From positions 34,372 to 98,371 of the forward strand of contig CAJUBQ010000003.1 of NCBI GenBank assembly GCA_910584595.1: a stretch of 64,000 nt of DNA. Reading direction: 5' to 3'. The stretch comes from an uncultured Eubacterium sp. GTDB lineage: Bacteria > Bacillota > Clostridia > Lachnospirales > Lachnospiraceae. A program made the translations under genes and the position numbers. Shown here piece by piece: positions 1 through 8,408 of this stretch (positions within the stretch are counted from its first letter, which is position 1; each line of letters begins with the position of its first letter). Below the pieces are notes generated by a model. It was given only the letters and a program-made list of their open reading frames with translations. It searched no databases and was not told the origin of the DNA.

Positions 1-1536
1 CCGATGTTTGATAAACGTTGTTGCAGCGCCTATTTTGTATAAATTGCAGCGCGCAGTATACAAATCCAGGGAACAAATATCTACCGTAGAATATAAATCA
101 TCTTCTCCACGGATTACCATAGCGGAGTTCATCATTTTAAGCGCCGTTTCCTCTGAAAAGCCAGCTTCCATAAACTTTTCCAACAACTCCAGTACAAGCT
201 CGCTTTCCTTGCAGGCATTGCTTCCAGAGCCCATCCCGTCGGACAACATCATTGCCATCTGTCCGTCGTCCATCTCCAAAAATGAATAATTATCGCCCGA
301 AACACGGCCGCCATCTTTCACCATACGTGCTACCGCATGTGTTTCGTGAAAACAGGTATCTTCCTCAAATACAACTACCGCTCCCTGCGGGCTGACCAGT
401 GCACGTTCATCTCTGTGCGGACGCATTTCTCTTTCAAGTCCTGCCGAAACAGCCTTCGTAAGTTCCTTCATACTGATACAGCTGCCGTTTTTTGCATATG
501 CATCACACGAAAACTGCCAGCGATGCTCCTTGTTTTCATATAAATGCAGCTTTTGCACAATCACACCGCGTTCTCTTGCTCTGTATTTTATTTCTGCCAT
601 CATCTGACGGTTTTCCTGTGTAATCTCGTTCTTCTCATTTGCGCAGTCTTCCATAATATATGCCATTGCATCTAACTGCTGCGCTATAATCTCACGATTT
701 TCCAACAGACGGTTATACCATGCCAGATTCAGCCTCGCTTTTTCAAAAATGCGGATACTCTCCTGTATAACAGCATCCGTATAAGGGCAATACTCCTGCA
801 TCTGCACTACAATTTCCTCATCCGGCTCTCCGGTCCGCTGCAAAGACTGCAGCATATAGGCAAGATAAGAATACATAGGGCTTTCTTCTTTATCCCAGCA
901 CAAAGCACACTGATTGCAGTTCATGCAAAGTGTTCCCGTCAGTTCATTTTGAATTTTTCCCATCTGTTCCGCCGAAAATCCTTTCTGTACGGAACTCATC
1001 CGAGAAAAAATCTTAGACAATCCGCTAAAGGAATCTGCATAATTTACAAGCCTGACTTCCTGATAATGATCCGTATCTTCCCTCTGCGGCAAAATGCTCA
1101 TCTGCATAAAAAAATCCACAAATCTCGTACCAATCATAATCGCTGAAAACACAAATACAGATTCTATCACACTCACCATAATCCCTGATGCATCACGCAC
1201 ATTTAACAGTTCTCCGGACAGCGCCATCATAAATGTCGCGATGGAAGCAGCCGATGCGGCACATATGACTGTACATCTCCCTTCTGCCCATTCAAATAAT
1301 TTAATTGTAACTAATATTACAAAAACAGCCATCAAATATTTGACTGCCGCCGCAATCGGCACAAACAATACAATACCAATAAACATAGCAGCACAAAGCG
1401 CTCCGCGGGCTGCATCTTCCAGACATACCGCTGTAAAAAATGCCGGTATCAATGGAAAACAACCCATCCACGATATTTGACACATCAAAATTCCTCCTAC
1501 GTATAACATCACTTGCTTCACACTCAGTCTTTTCAT
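1..1536 (-). CDS. spoIIE: Stage II sporulation protein E (SpoIIE), C-terminus cut off by the window edge
   Basis: PP2C-type serine phosphatase that dephosphorylates SpoIIAA to activate sigma-F in the forespore. 512 codons are visible and no stop is reached, so the C-terminus lies outside the window. The N-terminus has about four hydrophobic segments (residues roughly 8-140), fewer than the ten of B. subtilis SpoIIE. Near the left edge the phosphatase core reads GDNYSFLEMDDGQMAMMLSDGMGSG, with the metal-binding DG. I start at the ATG at 1536, which lies 12 nt after GGAGG. An in-frame ATG at 1548 directly abuts that GGAGG and is the alternative. The gene follows divIC but is separated from it by a terminator and has its own promoter, so it is probably its own transcription unit. 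Confidence 0.93.
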   Translation of the reverse strand, partial: MKRLSVKQVMLYVGGILMCQISWMGCFPLIPAFFTAVCLEDAARGALCAAMFIGIVLFVPIAAAVKYLMAVFVILVTIKLFEWAEGRCTVICAASAASIATFMMALSGELLNVRDASGIMVSVIESVFVFSAIMIGTRFVDFFMQMSILPQREDTDHYQEVRLVNYADSFSGLSKIFSRMSSVQKGFSAEQMGKIQNELTGTLCMNCNQCALCWDKEESPMYSYLAYMLQSLQRTGEPDEEIVVQMQEYCPYTDAVIQESIRIFEKARLNLAWYNRLLENREIIAQQLDAMAYIMEDCANEKNEITQENRQMMAEIKYRARERGVIVQKLHLYENKEHRWQFSCDAYAKNGSCISMKELTKAVSAGLEREMRPHRDERALVSPQGAVVVFEEDTCFHETHAVARMVKDGGRVSGDNYSFLEMDDGQMAMMLSDGMGSGSNACKESELVLELLEKFMEAGFSEETALKMMNSAMVIRGEDDLYSTVDICSLDLYTARCNLYKIGAATTFIKHR

Positions 1537-1652
1537 TCTTACATCCATCCTCCAATCACTCGATCATAAGGAGCCTGTCCGCTCCCTGCGCCGCCATTTT
1601 CACATCTCTTTGCCAGGCACAACCGGCATGGCAGCGGCGACATATGACAGCC

Positions 1653-1685
1653 ATTATAAAAAGAGTGTGCTGCAATGTTTGTCAA
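1653..1685 (-). promoter_or_regulatory. spoIIE promoter with a 21-bp spacer and an overlapping Spo0A-box-like site
   Basis: On the minus strand a perfect -35 TTGACA (1685-1680) and a perfect -10 TATAAT (1658-1653) are separated by 21 bp, not 17. B. subtilis spoIIE and spoIIG promoters have the same 21-22 bp spacing and need Spo0A~P. The plus-strand read TGTCAAA over the -35 is one base from the 0A box TGTCGAA. TTTCGAA at 1766-1772 is another 6/7 match further upstream. This is a reading by eye. Confidence 0.7.
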
Positions 1686-1788
1686 ACTGTGGTTCGTTTT
1701 TCTATTTTTATTCGTGTTTATATCTGTTCAAAACAAATATTGAGTCGATTCTAAGTCCTTCAGGTTTTCGAAGTCATCAAACAAACAG

Positions 1789-1816
1789 AAAAGACCCGGC
1801 TGACGCCGGATCTTTT
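1789..1816 (-). terminator. Rho-independent terminator after divIC
   Basis: The inverted repeat AAAAGACCCGGC/GCCGGATCTTTT has a 4-nt loop and ends in T-runs on both strands. It lies just past the divIC stop, so divIC and spoIIE transcripts are separated here. Confidence 0.85.
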
Positions 1817-1824
1817 CCATACAC

Positions 1825-2121
1825 TTACTTTTCCTTGAATATAATTTCATCTTTATATACAAGCCCTAATTTACTTTTCGCTATATCTTCAATATATTCC
1901 TGTGTCTTTGTATACGCCTCGTAATCCTCGATCTCCTGCTGTCTGACCAGTTCTTCCTGCTTCTGTTTTTCAAGAAGCGCTTCCTGTGCAATAAACTGCT
2001 GATCCTTTTTGTATAGAGTTACAATCTGCACAGACATCACCCCAATCATTGCCAGAACGATCACTGTTATACAAATCTTTCCTGTTTGATTTGCCCTGCG
2101 GCTGCTATATCTGTGACTCAT
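1825..2121 (-). CDS. divIC: FtsB/DivIC-type septum formation initiator
   Basis: Short bitopic membrane protein of 98 residues. It has a basic cytoplasmic N-terminus, one membrane segment (about residues 16-36) and an extracellular Gln/Glu-rich coiled coil (about 38-75), then the Lys/Leu-rich tail typical of DivIC (KSKLGLVYKDE). In the divisome DivIC pairs with FtsL and supports septal peptidoglycan synthesis. Its place between yabQ and spoIIE is the standard order in Clostridia and supports the name. A terminator follows directly. Confidence 0.88.
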   Translation of the reverse strand: MSHRYSSRRANQTGKICITVIVLAMIGVMSVQIVTLYKKDQQFIAQEALLEKQKQEELVRQQEIEDYEAYTKTQEYIEDIAKSKLGLVYKDEIIFKEK

Positions 2122-2160
2122 AAGTCTCTCCTCATCCTTCCGGCGGCAATTTCTGCCGAC

Positions 2161-2658
2161 TTATTTCTTTATGAGTCCTATTTTAATCAATTTGCCTGCC
2201 CTTTTCAACCGCTTATTTAAATATTTTTTAAATTTTCTTCCTTTACCCGCCAAAACCGAACCTTTGTTTGCTATTTTGTTCGCAGCCTTTCGAAATGGCG
2301 TTAATATAAATCTGCAAATTTTCTGTATCATACGGATGATCTTTTTTAACACACGTGCAATGTGCCTGACCGTATAAACACTGATAAACTGATTATACAG
2401 AAACATGCCTAATACAATCCCGCCAATGGAAAAACCACGTATAAGCCCGTCATTTTTCTGATACAGCATAGCAAATATTACAAATGCCGTAAATACCCAA
2501 TAGCATAAATCTTCCAATGAAATCCATAGAACCCCATGCCGGACAAGCCGCCGTAAAATCCGCAGGCAATCATAAACAAGCACCAGCACGATTCCCAGCA
2601 CAAAAGATACTGCAAAAAAATCCATTTCCCGAAATATATCTTCACTTACCGTCATCAT
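2161..2658 (-). CDS. yabQ: Spore cortex biosynthesis protein YabQ
   Basis: 165 residues with three hydrophobic segments in the first 95 residues, then a strongly basic tail (KKIIRMIQK, KGRKFKKYLNKRLKR). YabQ is a sigma-E-controlled membrane protein needed for cortex formation. The start ATG overlaps the yabP stop by 4 nt (ATGA), so the two are translationally coupled. The assignment rests on topology, length and synteny between yabP and divIC. Confidence 0.87.
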   Translation of the reverse strand: MMTVSEDIFREMDFFAVSFVLGIVLVLVYDCLRILRRLVRHGVLWISLEDLCYWVFTAFVIFAMLYQKNDGLIRGFSIGGIVLGMFLYNQFISVYTVRHIARVLKKIIRMIQKICRFILTPFRKAANKIANKGSVLAGKGRKFKKYLNKRLKRAGKLIKIGLIKK

Positions 2659-2948
2659 CGGAAAATTCTTCCTAACAGACTTTCTGCTGCTTTCTTTCCC
2701 CCACCTGCATCTGAATAAGCCAGACTGTCAATCCTTCCTTCTACGTCCACCTCACCTTTTTCCAATGTCAGCCGGTTTACATGCAGGTCGTTGCCTTTGA
2801 TCAAAAGCATTCCCTGCTCTGTCTCCAGCAGTATTTCAGATACATCAAAAGAAAGTACATCCAAAACTCCTGTAAAGGCTACCGTCTTCCTGTTTGTAAG
2901 CAGTATTTTATGCGCTTTCGACTGATTTTTTTCCATTCTCTCATCCAT
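2655..2948 (-). CDS. yabP: Spore cortex protein YabP (YabP/YqfC family)
   Basis: 97-residue soluble protein with the YabP family pattern: a short beta-rich domain with LTNRKTVAFTGVLDV, FDVSEILLETEQGML, LIKGNDLHVNRLTLEKGEVDVEG. YabP is made in the mother cell under sigma-E and is needed for cortex formation. I start at ATG 2948, with GGAGG 8 nt upstream. An ATG at 2963 would overlap this GGAGG, and longer reading is not supported. The gene overlaps yabQ by 4 nt. Confidence 0.88.
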   Translation of the reverse strand: MDERMEKNQSKAHKILLTNRKTVAFTGVLDVLSFDVSEILLETEQGMLLIKGNDLHVNRLTLEKGEVDVEGRIDSLAYSDAGGGKKAAESLLGRIFR

Positions 2949-3064
2949 ATCCTTATCCTCCATTCTTGTCCTAACTGTCGTAATAAAATGACTGTTATAC
3001 GCAGCCCTTACAACATTTTGCCAAAGCCCTAATAAAGTATATGAATGCATTTAAGATGATATGA

Positions 3065-3100
3065 CAAAAGCAGCTGTCAGACTTCAAATCAACAGCTGCC
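3065..3100 (-). terminator. Terminator after rqcP
   Basis: GCAGCTGT/ACAGCTGC stem with a 14-nt loop, followed on the minus strand by TTTTGTC. It lies 6 nt past the rqcP stop, and yabP would then need read-through or its own (sigma-E) promoter. Confidence 0.75.
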
Positions 3101-3105
3101 TTTCT

Positions 3106-3345
3106 TTACAAATATTCAAACAATTCCTTTGCCTGTTCTTTTTTCGTTGTATCCTGAATATCCAATACACGTACCTTTACCGATTTTGTGCCAAACAAAA
3201 TTTCAATAATATCGCCAACCTTTACTTTCACAGACGCCTTTGCCGGTTTATCGTTAACCATAACCCTGCCGGCGTCACAAGCTTCATTTGCCACAGTACG
3301 CCGCTTAATCAAGCGTGAAACTTTTAAAAATTTGTCTAATCTCAT
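3106..3345 (-). CDS. rqcP: S4-domain RNA-binding protein RqcP (YabO)
   Basis: 79 residues that are nearly all one S4 RNA-binding fold (MRLDKFLKVSRLIKRRTVANEACDAGRVMVNDKPAKAS). RqcP binds the 50S subunit and helps RqcH add poly-alanine tails to stalled nascent chains. Length and motif match the family throughout. The gene sits between hup and yabP, flanked by terminators on both sides. Confidence 0.92.
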   Translation of the reverse strand: MRLDKFLKVSRLIKRRTVANEACDAGRVMVNDKPAKASVKVKVGDIIEILFGTKSVKVRVLDIQDTTKKEQAKELFEYL

Positions 3346-3371
3346 ATTATGCCTTTCCGTTTTTTACCAAC

Positions 3372-3403
3372 AAAAAGGGGCCGCATACCCTGCAGCCCCT
3401 TTT
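3372..3403 (-). terminator. Terminator after hup
   Basis: AAAAGGGGC/GCCCCTTTT stem with a 13-nt loop, followed on the minus strand by TTTTTG. It lies 9 nt past the hup stop, so abundant hup mRNA would largely stop here. Confidence 0.88.
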
Positions 3404-3411
3404 ACAAAGAT

Positions 3412-3687
3412 TTATTCGTTCATTAAATCCTTTAATGCTTTTCCTGCCTTAAATTTTGGCGCTTTCGATGCCGGAATCGTCATCTCTTCGCCTGTTTGTG
3501 GATTTCTGCCCGTTCTTGCTGCCCGTTCAGATACTTCGAAAGTTCCGAAGCCGACTAACTGGATCTTCTCCCCTTTCTTGAGCTCTTCAGCAACAACATC
3601 TGTAAAAGCCTTTAAAGCTGCGTCCGCATCTTTTTTGGATAATTCAGCCTTGTCAGCAATAGCTGCAACTAATTCCGCTTTGTTCAT
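3412..3687 (-). CDS. hup: DNA-binding protein HU
   Basis: 91-residue nucleoid protein with the full HU pattern: MNKAELVAAIADKAELSKKDA, GFGTFEVSERAARTGRNPQTG (the DNA-binding arm with RNPQTG) and a KFKAGKALKDLMNE ending. HU binds and bends DNA as a dimer without sequence specificity. A strong AGGAGGA site precedes the ATG, and a near-consensus promoter lies about 85 nt upstream. Confidence 0.97.
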   Translation of the reverse strand: MNKAELVAAIADKAELSKKDADAALKAFTDVVAEELKKGEKIQLVGFGTFEVSERAARTGRNPQTGEEMTIPASKAPKFKAGKALKDLMNE

Positions 3688-3770
3688 TTCTACTCCTCCT
3701 GTGGATTAATTATAGTATTGTTATTAAATAAGAATCGGAACTCATCTTCTCCAAAATACTTACGAATATA

Positions 3771-3799
3771 TTTATACTAACTTTTCCATGGTTTGTCAA
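3771..3799 (-). promoter_or_regulatory. hup promoter
   Basis: Minus-strand TTGACA (3799-3794), 17-bp spacer, TATAAA (3776-3771). Near-consensus sigma-A, as expected for an abundant protein. A weak AAAATGC/GCATTTT hairpin (3804-3827) just upstream may end pgcA transcripts. Confidence 0.8.
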
Positions 3800-3856
3800 G
3801 CGGAAAATGCCCAATTTCTAGCATTTTAACAAGCTTACTGTAACAGTTCGCACATG

Positions 3857-5593
3857 TTAGATCATTTCCTGAATCATGTCCAGTACCTTCTTGCCTAAAG
3901 AAGCCGATTTTTCGTCAGCATCCGCCATAGAGCTGCCTTTTACGCCAATATAGAACTTCACTTTTGGTTCGGTTCCGGACGGTCTTACACATACCCATGC
4001 ATCATCTTCCAGTTCATAATAAAGCACATTAGATTTCGGCAGCCCGGTCGGTCTTGTCTCGCCGGTGACAAAATCCTGAATCGTATCTGTCTTATAGTCT
4101 CTTGCAGCAAGCACTTTTAATCCGCCTACTTCTTTTGGCGCATTCTCACGCAGCGTATTCATAATCTCCTGAATCTTGGCAAGTCCTTCGATGCCTTTTA
4201 ATGTAATAGACTCTACATGATCTTTATAGTAGCCATAGCGCTCATACATTTCCAGCATTGCATCCCAAAGCGTCATATTTTTGGTCATATAATAAGCTGC
4301 CGCTTCACACAATGTCATAGAAGCTACCACTGCGTCCTTATCTCTTGCATAAGTACCCGTCAAACAGCCATAGCTTTCTTCCATGCCAAATAAATAAGCG
4401 CCATTGCCTGTCTTTTCAAACTCTAACATCTTCTGACCGATAAATTTAAATCCTGTTAATACTTCTACAAGCTGAATGCCATAATATTTTGCTATAGCAT
4501 CCGCCATATTCGTAGAAACGATGGAACGGATAAATGCGCCGTCCTGCGGCAAAGAACCCTGAATTGCCTTCCGCTGACCAATCACATAATCACCAATCAG
4601 ACAGCCGGACATATTTCCGGTCAGTGTATGGTACTCACCTGTCTTAGAATCTTTAACATATACGCCAAGACGGTCTGCATCCGGATCTGTAGCCAATACT
4701 AAATCTGCATTTACTTTTTTTGCAAGGGCAAGCCCCAGTTCAAATGCTTCTGCTGCCTCAGGGTTCGGATAACTTACCGTCGGGAAATCACCGTTAGGAA
4801 GCTCCTGTTCCGGAACCACATGCACATTCTGAAAACCAAGCTCTTTTAATACGCGGCGTACAGGAATATTTCCGGTCCCATGCAGCGGAGAATAGACAAT
4901 CGTCAGCTTATCTTTTACCGCATCGATACTGTCCTGATGCAGTACAAGCCCCTTTAACTCTTCAATATAAGGATCGTCAATATCCGCTCCAATAGTCTGA
5001 TAAAGTCCGGCTGCTTTTGCTTCTTCCAACGTCATTGTCTTACATGCTGCATAATCAGTCACTTTCTTTACTTCATCCATAATGCCGCTGTCATGAGGCG
5101 GTGTAATCTGCGCACCGTCTTCCCAGTATACTTTGTAGCCGTTATACTCTGGCGGATTGTGGCTTGCAGTAATGTTGATGCCTGCAGTGCAGCCCAGTTT
5201 GCGCACCGCATAAGATAATTCCGGCGTCGGTCTTAAGCTTTCAAATACATAAGCCTTAATCCCATTCGCTGCCAGGCACAAAGCTGCCTCATCTGCAAAT
5301 TCCGGCGACATGTGTCTGGAATCATACGCAATTGCTACGCCTTTTCCTTCTGCCTTTAAAGACAAGATGTAATTTGCAAGTCCCTGTGTTGCTTTTCTGA
5401 CTGTATAAACGTTCATGCGGTTTGTCCCGGCACCGATCACGCCACGCAGTCCTGCTGTACCAAATTCCAGATCCATATAAAAGCGGTCTTCGATTTCTTT
5501 CTCATTGCCTTCAATCGCCTTTAATTCCGCCTTTGTTTCCTCATCAAAATAAGGGTTGTCCAGCCATTGTTGGTACATTACTTTGTAGTCCAT
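3857..5593 (-). CDS. pgcA: Phospho-sugar mutase (phosphoglucomutase/phosphomannomutase)
   Basis: 578-residue alpha-D-phosphohexomutase that interconverts glucose 1- and 6-phosphate for glycogen, polysaccharide and lipid-linked sugar synthesis. The phosphoserine loop TASHNPPEYNGYK is at residues 142-153 (Ser144), the metal loop DPDADR is in the middle, and the phosphate-binding RPSGTEPK is near the C-terminus. All four domains are present at full length. I start at ATG 5593 (MDYKVMYQQ) because GGGAGG lies 7 nt upstream. An in-frame start at 5608 would overlap it. Specificity for glucose versus mannose cannot be read from sequence. Confidence 0.93.
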   Translation of the reverse strand: MDYKVMYQQWLDNPYFDEETKAELKAIEGNEKEIEDRFYMDLEFGTAGLRGVIGAGTNRMNVYTVRKATQGLANYILSLKAEGKGVAIAYDSRHMSPEFADEAALCLAANGIKAYVFESLRPTPELSYAVRKLGCTAGINITASHNPPEYNGYKVYWEDGAQITPPHDSGIMDEVKKVTDYAACKTMTLEEAKAAGLYQTIGADIDDPYIEELKGLVLHQDSIDAVKDKLTIVYSPLHGTGNIPVRRVLKELGFQNVHVVPEQELPNGDFPTVSYPNPEAAEAFELGLALAKKVNADLVLATDPDADRLGVYVKDSKTGEYHTLTGNMSGCLIGDYVIGQRKAIQGSLPQDGAFIRSIVSTNMADAIAKYYGIQLVEVLTGFKFIGQKMLEFEKTGNGAYLFGMEESYGCLTGTYARDKDAVVASMTLCEAAAYYMTKNMTLWDAMLEMYERYGYYKDHVESITLKGIEGLAKIQEIMNTLRENAPKEVGGLKVLAARDYKTDTIQDFVTGETRPTGLPKSNVLYYELEDDAWVCVRPSGTEPKVKFYIGVKGSSMADADEKSASLGKKVLDMIQEMI

Positions 5594-5690
5594 GTTATGT
5601 CCTCCCATTCATTTATTTCTTTTTATTATGATATCAGGTCTGCGGCGTCCCAGTATACTGACCAGGTCCGTATCCCCCAATATTCTTTTG

Positions 5691-7091
5691 TTAATCCGAA
5701 TTCCGTTTCAGCCTGTCCAGCGAATCAACCAGATCTGATAATGTATCCAGATAATCTGTCGATTCGCCCCCTGTGATAATGCTTGCTAAGGAAGAACCTA
5801 ACGCTGCATTTGCAAGTGCACTGTTCACATTATTATCGCCGGATGTCTGGCCCGTCGATTTGTCGTCGGTATAGGAACCTGCTTTTGAGCCTGCCTTTGA
5901 CCCTGCTTTCCCTTGTTTCCCGGATGCCGCCTGACTACCCGTATTATTTTTTTCATTTGTATTATCTGTATTCGTATTATCATCATTTGCATTCGCATGT
6001 GAATCAGATTCTGACTGCGTACCTGTGTCATTGCTTAACAGTATTTCAATATTTGCTTTCGCAGAATTGATAATCAGCTGTCTGGTCCATGCATCATAGC
6101 CTTCTGCATATACGCCCAATGTATGTACACCATACCGCAGTTCTATTGGCTTTTTATGATTGACCTTTTTCCCATCCACAGTAAGAATTGCTCCTGAAAC
6201 GCCTACATCAAACGTAACTTTGCATATTTTCGGACCTTCTCCTTTATAATCATTTAAATCAATCGTCGTAATCTTATCGCGCCGTATTCGGATCTCCCCG
6301 GAATCCCCATATCCATCATTGGCAACAGAAAATTCATAAATGCCTTCCGGCAGTTCCATCGTCATATCTCTGGTCACTTTTGCATATACTTTTGTACCTA
6401 AATTTACCCATCCGCCTTCAAATAACTCCGTGTTAGACAGCGACAGTGTTCCATGTCCGGTCTTAATTACAATCGCATATATCGTACGATCAATCCCGTA
6501 AACATTTAAAATATCACTGTCCCCAACAGCAGACAGCTCTTTTTGCTCTCCTTCTGAAAACACCTTTACATTCGGATCCAGCTGATAAGCCGTATCTGCA
6601 ATATCCATCCGCATTTTTTCTACACTTATATTATAATTACAAATATCTTCATAATCCCATGTGTCATCCGTAAATGCTACAGCTCCCAACGTATCGTTAC
6701 TGTTCATACGTTCAATCACTGCCAGTTTTCCTTCACTAAAATCCTGACGCAGCGTATAATTCCCATATTTATCAAAAAACTCGGTGCCTTCAGTATATTC
6801 AAAAAAGCTCTCTTCACCATTTGATAAATCCATCAGAGCAATTTGATAGTTTTGGATATCATGCTTTAAAATCATATAATAGCGGTCTTTGACCGTTGGA
6901 AAATCAGCCGTACTTTGCACTTCTTCCTCGCCGACTGCATGAACTGCCGCAGATGAATTTTGGCTTTTTTTGGCTGTTAACCTTTCTGCATTCGGTTTGC
7001 TGCAGGCAGCGCCTGACATCATAATGCCAACCAGCAAAAAGAGTATCTTTAATTTTATGTTGCGTTTTATCTTTAAACGATCCTTATTCAT
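5691..7091 (-). CDS. Secreted lipoprotein-like protein with PEGA domain
   Basis: 466 residues. A Lys/Arg-rich start is followed by a hydrophobic stretch ending in MSGAAC, which reads as a lipobox with Cys about residue 29. Beta-rich repeats follow. A PEGA-type domain spans roughly residues 245-350 (LPEGIYEFSVANDGY, ILTVDGKKV...PIELRYGVHTLGVYAEGYDAWTRQL). A low-complexity Asn/Asp/Thr/Gly linker contains KAGSKAGSKAGS and leads to a short C-terminal helix. PEGA domains are common in cell-surface and S-layer-type proteins. No enzyme motif is visible. I start at ATG 7091, with AAGG 9 nt upstream. The mRNA leader carries a small upstream reading frame. Confidence 0.75.
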   Translation of the reverse strand: MNKDRLKIKRNIKLKILFLLVGIMMSGAACSKPNAERLTAKKSQNSSAAVHAVGEEEVQSTADFPTVKDRYYMILKHDIQNYQIALMDLSNGEESFFEYTEGTEFFDKYGNYTLRQDFSEGKLAVIERMNSNDTLGAVAFTDDTWDYEDICNYNISVEKMRMDIADTAYQLDPNVKVFSEGEQKELSAVGDSDILNVYGIDRTIYAIVIKTGHGTLSLSNTELFEGGWVNLGTKVYAKVTRDMTMELPEGIYEFSVANDGYGDSGEIRIRRDKITTIDLNDYKGEGPKICKVTFDVGVSGAILTVDGKKVNHKKPIELRYGVHTLGVYAEGYDAWTRQLIINSAKANIEILLSNDTGTQSESDSHANANDDNTNTDNTNEKNNTGSQAASGKQGKAGSKAGSKAGSYTDDKSTGQTSGDNNVNSALANAALGSSLASIITGGESTDYLDTLSDLVDSLDRLKRNSD

Positions 7092-7124
7092 GTTCTTCAT
7101 CCTTATTTATTTTTATATTGCTAT

Positions 7125-7190
7125 TTATCCTTTTTCTTTCACTGCCTGATCCTTATCCATTTTATCCTGAATCATTTTATCCTGAATCAT
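7125..7190 (-). CDS. Possible 21-residue leader peptide built from a 15-bp repeat
   Basis: Within the leader of the PEGA lipoprotein mRNA an ATG (7190-7188) preceded by AGGA opens a frame coding for MIQDKMIQDKMDKDQAVKEKG. It ends at TAA (7127-7125), 33 nt before the lipoprotein start. The repeat unit is one multiple of three, and every copy carries its own AGGA-N4-ATG. Translation is unproven and it could be an accident of the repeat. Confidence 0.3.
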   Translation of the reverse strand: MIQDKMIQDKMDKDQAVKEKG

Positions 7191-7200
7191 TTTATCCTGA
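7156..7200. repeat. Three tandem copies of a 15-bp unit
   Basis: ATCATTTTATCCTGA repeats three times, with the last two copies identical and the first differing at its edge. It lies between the promoter and the start of the PEGA lipoprotein gene. Confidence 0.85.
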
Positions 7201-7229
7201 CAATTATATCCCCCGCTGCCTTTCATTGT

Positions 7230-7258
7230 ATTATATCATGGACATTTCTCAAGTGCAA
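7230..7258 (-). promoter_or_regulatory. Promoter of the PEGA lipoprotein gene
   Basis: Minus-strand TTGCAC (7258-7253), 17-bp spacer, perfect TATAAT (7235-7230). It predicts a leader of about 130 nt that contains the repeat array. Confidence 0.75.
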
Positions 7259-7282
7259 GCCTTCTGCCCGCGTGTTTCTGCT

Positions 7283-8269
7283 TTAACCCTTCACAAAATA
7301 ATCCAGTATCTTTAAAAATTCTGTCCGTTCCTGCTCCTGTGCACAAATTTTTGCAAGCTTTTCACCATCTCTGTTATTCGCCCAGCTCTTTTTCGAATTA
7401 AAGTAATGATTCGCAACCTTCCAGAACTTCTCAGGATAGCTCATCCGCACGCAAATCTGGTGCAGCTCCCATGGTTCCAGCCTGCGCACTTTATCATAGG
7501 CGCGGATCATATCCATTCCCAACCCCGTATTCCAGTTATGTTTTTCCATAATCTTTCTGAAAAAATGTGCAAAATCACTAACATATGCGTCTTTGCATAA
7601 ACGCTCATAATTGATGATTACCGGCCCTTGTGCCGTGAACAGCAGATTATGCTGATTATAATCCCCATGACAGATGCCAAAAAACTGCCCGGATATTTCG
7701 GATGATGTATGCCGCAGCCTGTCAACGACTTCTTCTGCCTGGTTCAGATAATAATTATATTCTTTTAAAAAACCTGTTTCAAATTCATTTTTCTTCTTTT
7801 TCGCTTTTATGTAATTATATACTTTGTGAAGCTCTTTTGTATGCCTGCGGTATTCCTGTTCTAAAAAATCCGGCGTCCTGCACATCGTCTGCGGCAATTC
7901 CTCTTTAAAATCTATCGTATCTATATGGAACTGTGCAAGCCTGCGGACTGCACACAACACATCTTCCCGATTTCTCGTATCACATTCTCTGCCTTCAAAC
8001 CACGTTCGCATATAATACCGTGTCTCATCAGCATCTGTAAAGAGCACCTGTCCTTCTTTCGTATAAACAATCTGTTCCGCGATACATCCATGTTCGTTTA
8101 AATAACGCAAGAACCGATCCAGCAGTTCGGCTTTTAAGGATGAACCTGTAAACTCTTTCAATATTTTTCTGCTGCCATCCTGACAATAGCAAAAATAAGC
8201 CCCTCTTCCTTTGAAAATATCACTAAATTCGTATGGATATGCCTCTAATATGATCTCTGTCCGATTATA
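7283..8269 (-). CDS. CotS-family spore coat protein (kinase-like fold)
   Basis: 328 residues in the APH/CotS kinase-like fold. The N-lobe has GRGAYFCYCQDGSRKILKEF, with the Lys of the nucleotide site. The C-lobe carries the catalytic-loop motif HGDYNQHN. The usual following DFD/DLD metal motif reads INYERL, so the metal-binding Asp is replaced by Asn. The protein may therefore be a pseudokinase. CotS/YutH proteins sit in the spore coat. I start at the GTG at 8269 (M-YNRTE) because GGAGG lies 9 nt upstream. An ATG at 8305 has no such site. It lies between a lipoprotein and cca and is probably transcribed in the mother cell. Confidence 0.78.
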   Translation of the reverse strand, partial: YNRTEIILEAYPYEFSDIFKGRGAYFCYCQDGSRKILKEFTGSSLKAELLDRFLRYLNEHGCIAEQIVYTKEGQVLFTDADETRYYMRTWFEGRECDTRNREDVLCAVRRLAQFHIDTIDFKEELPQTMCRTPDFLEQEYRRHTKELHKVYNYIKAKKKKNEFETGFLKEYNYYLNQAEEVVDRLRHTSSEISGQFFGICHGDYNQHNLLFTAQGPVIINYERLCKDAYVSDFAHFFRKIMEKHNWNTGLGMDMIRAYDKVRRLEPWELHQICVRMSYPEKFWKVANHYFNSKKSWANNRDGEKLAKICAQEQERTEFLKILDYFVKG

Positions 8270-8408
8270 CACAACAACACCCCTCCAGCTAAGATGAACA
8301 ATCACGCATGAACAGAAACGATGTTACTGTTACCATTAACGTGTCCATTCATCTTATGAGAAGGGGCGTTACATTATGCATACAAATGCGTATGAATTTA
8401 TATTCCAT

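Noticed and set aside
1094..1480. 128-residue plus-strand reading frame
   Set aside because: It lies opposite to spoIIE, whose frame shows clear membrane and phosphatase motifs. Shadow frame.
3188..3709. 173-residue plus-strand frame over hup and rqcP
   Set aside because: Opposite to well-recognised HU and RqcP genes.
7171..7200. CRISPR-like array
   Set aside because: Direct tandem repeat of 15 bp without spacers and no cas genes anywhere in the window.
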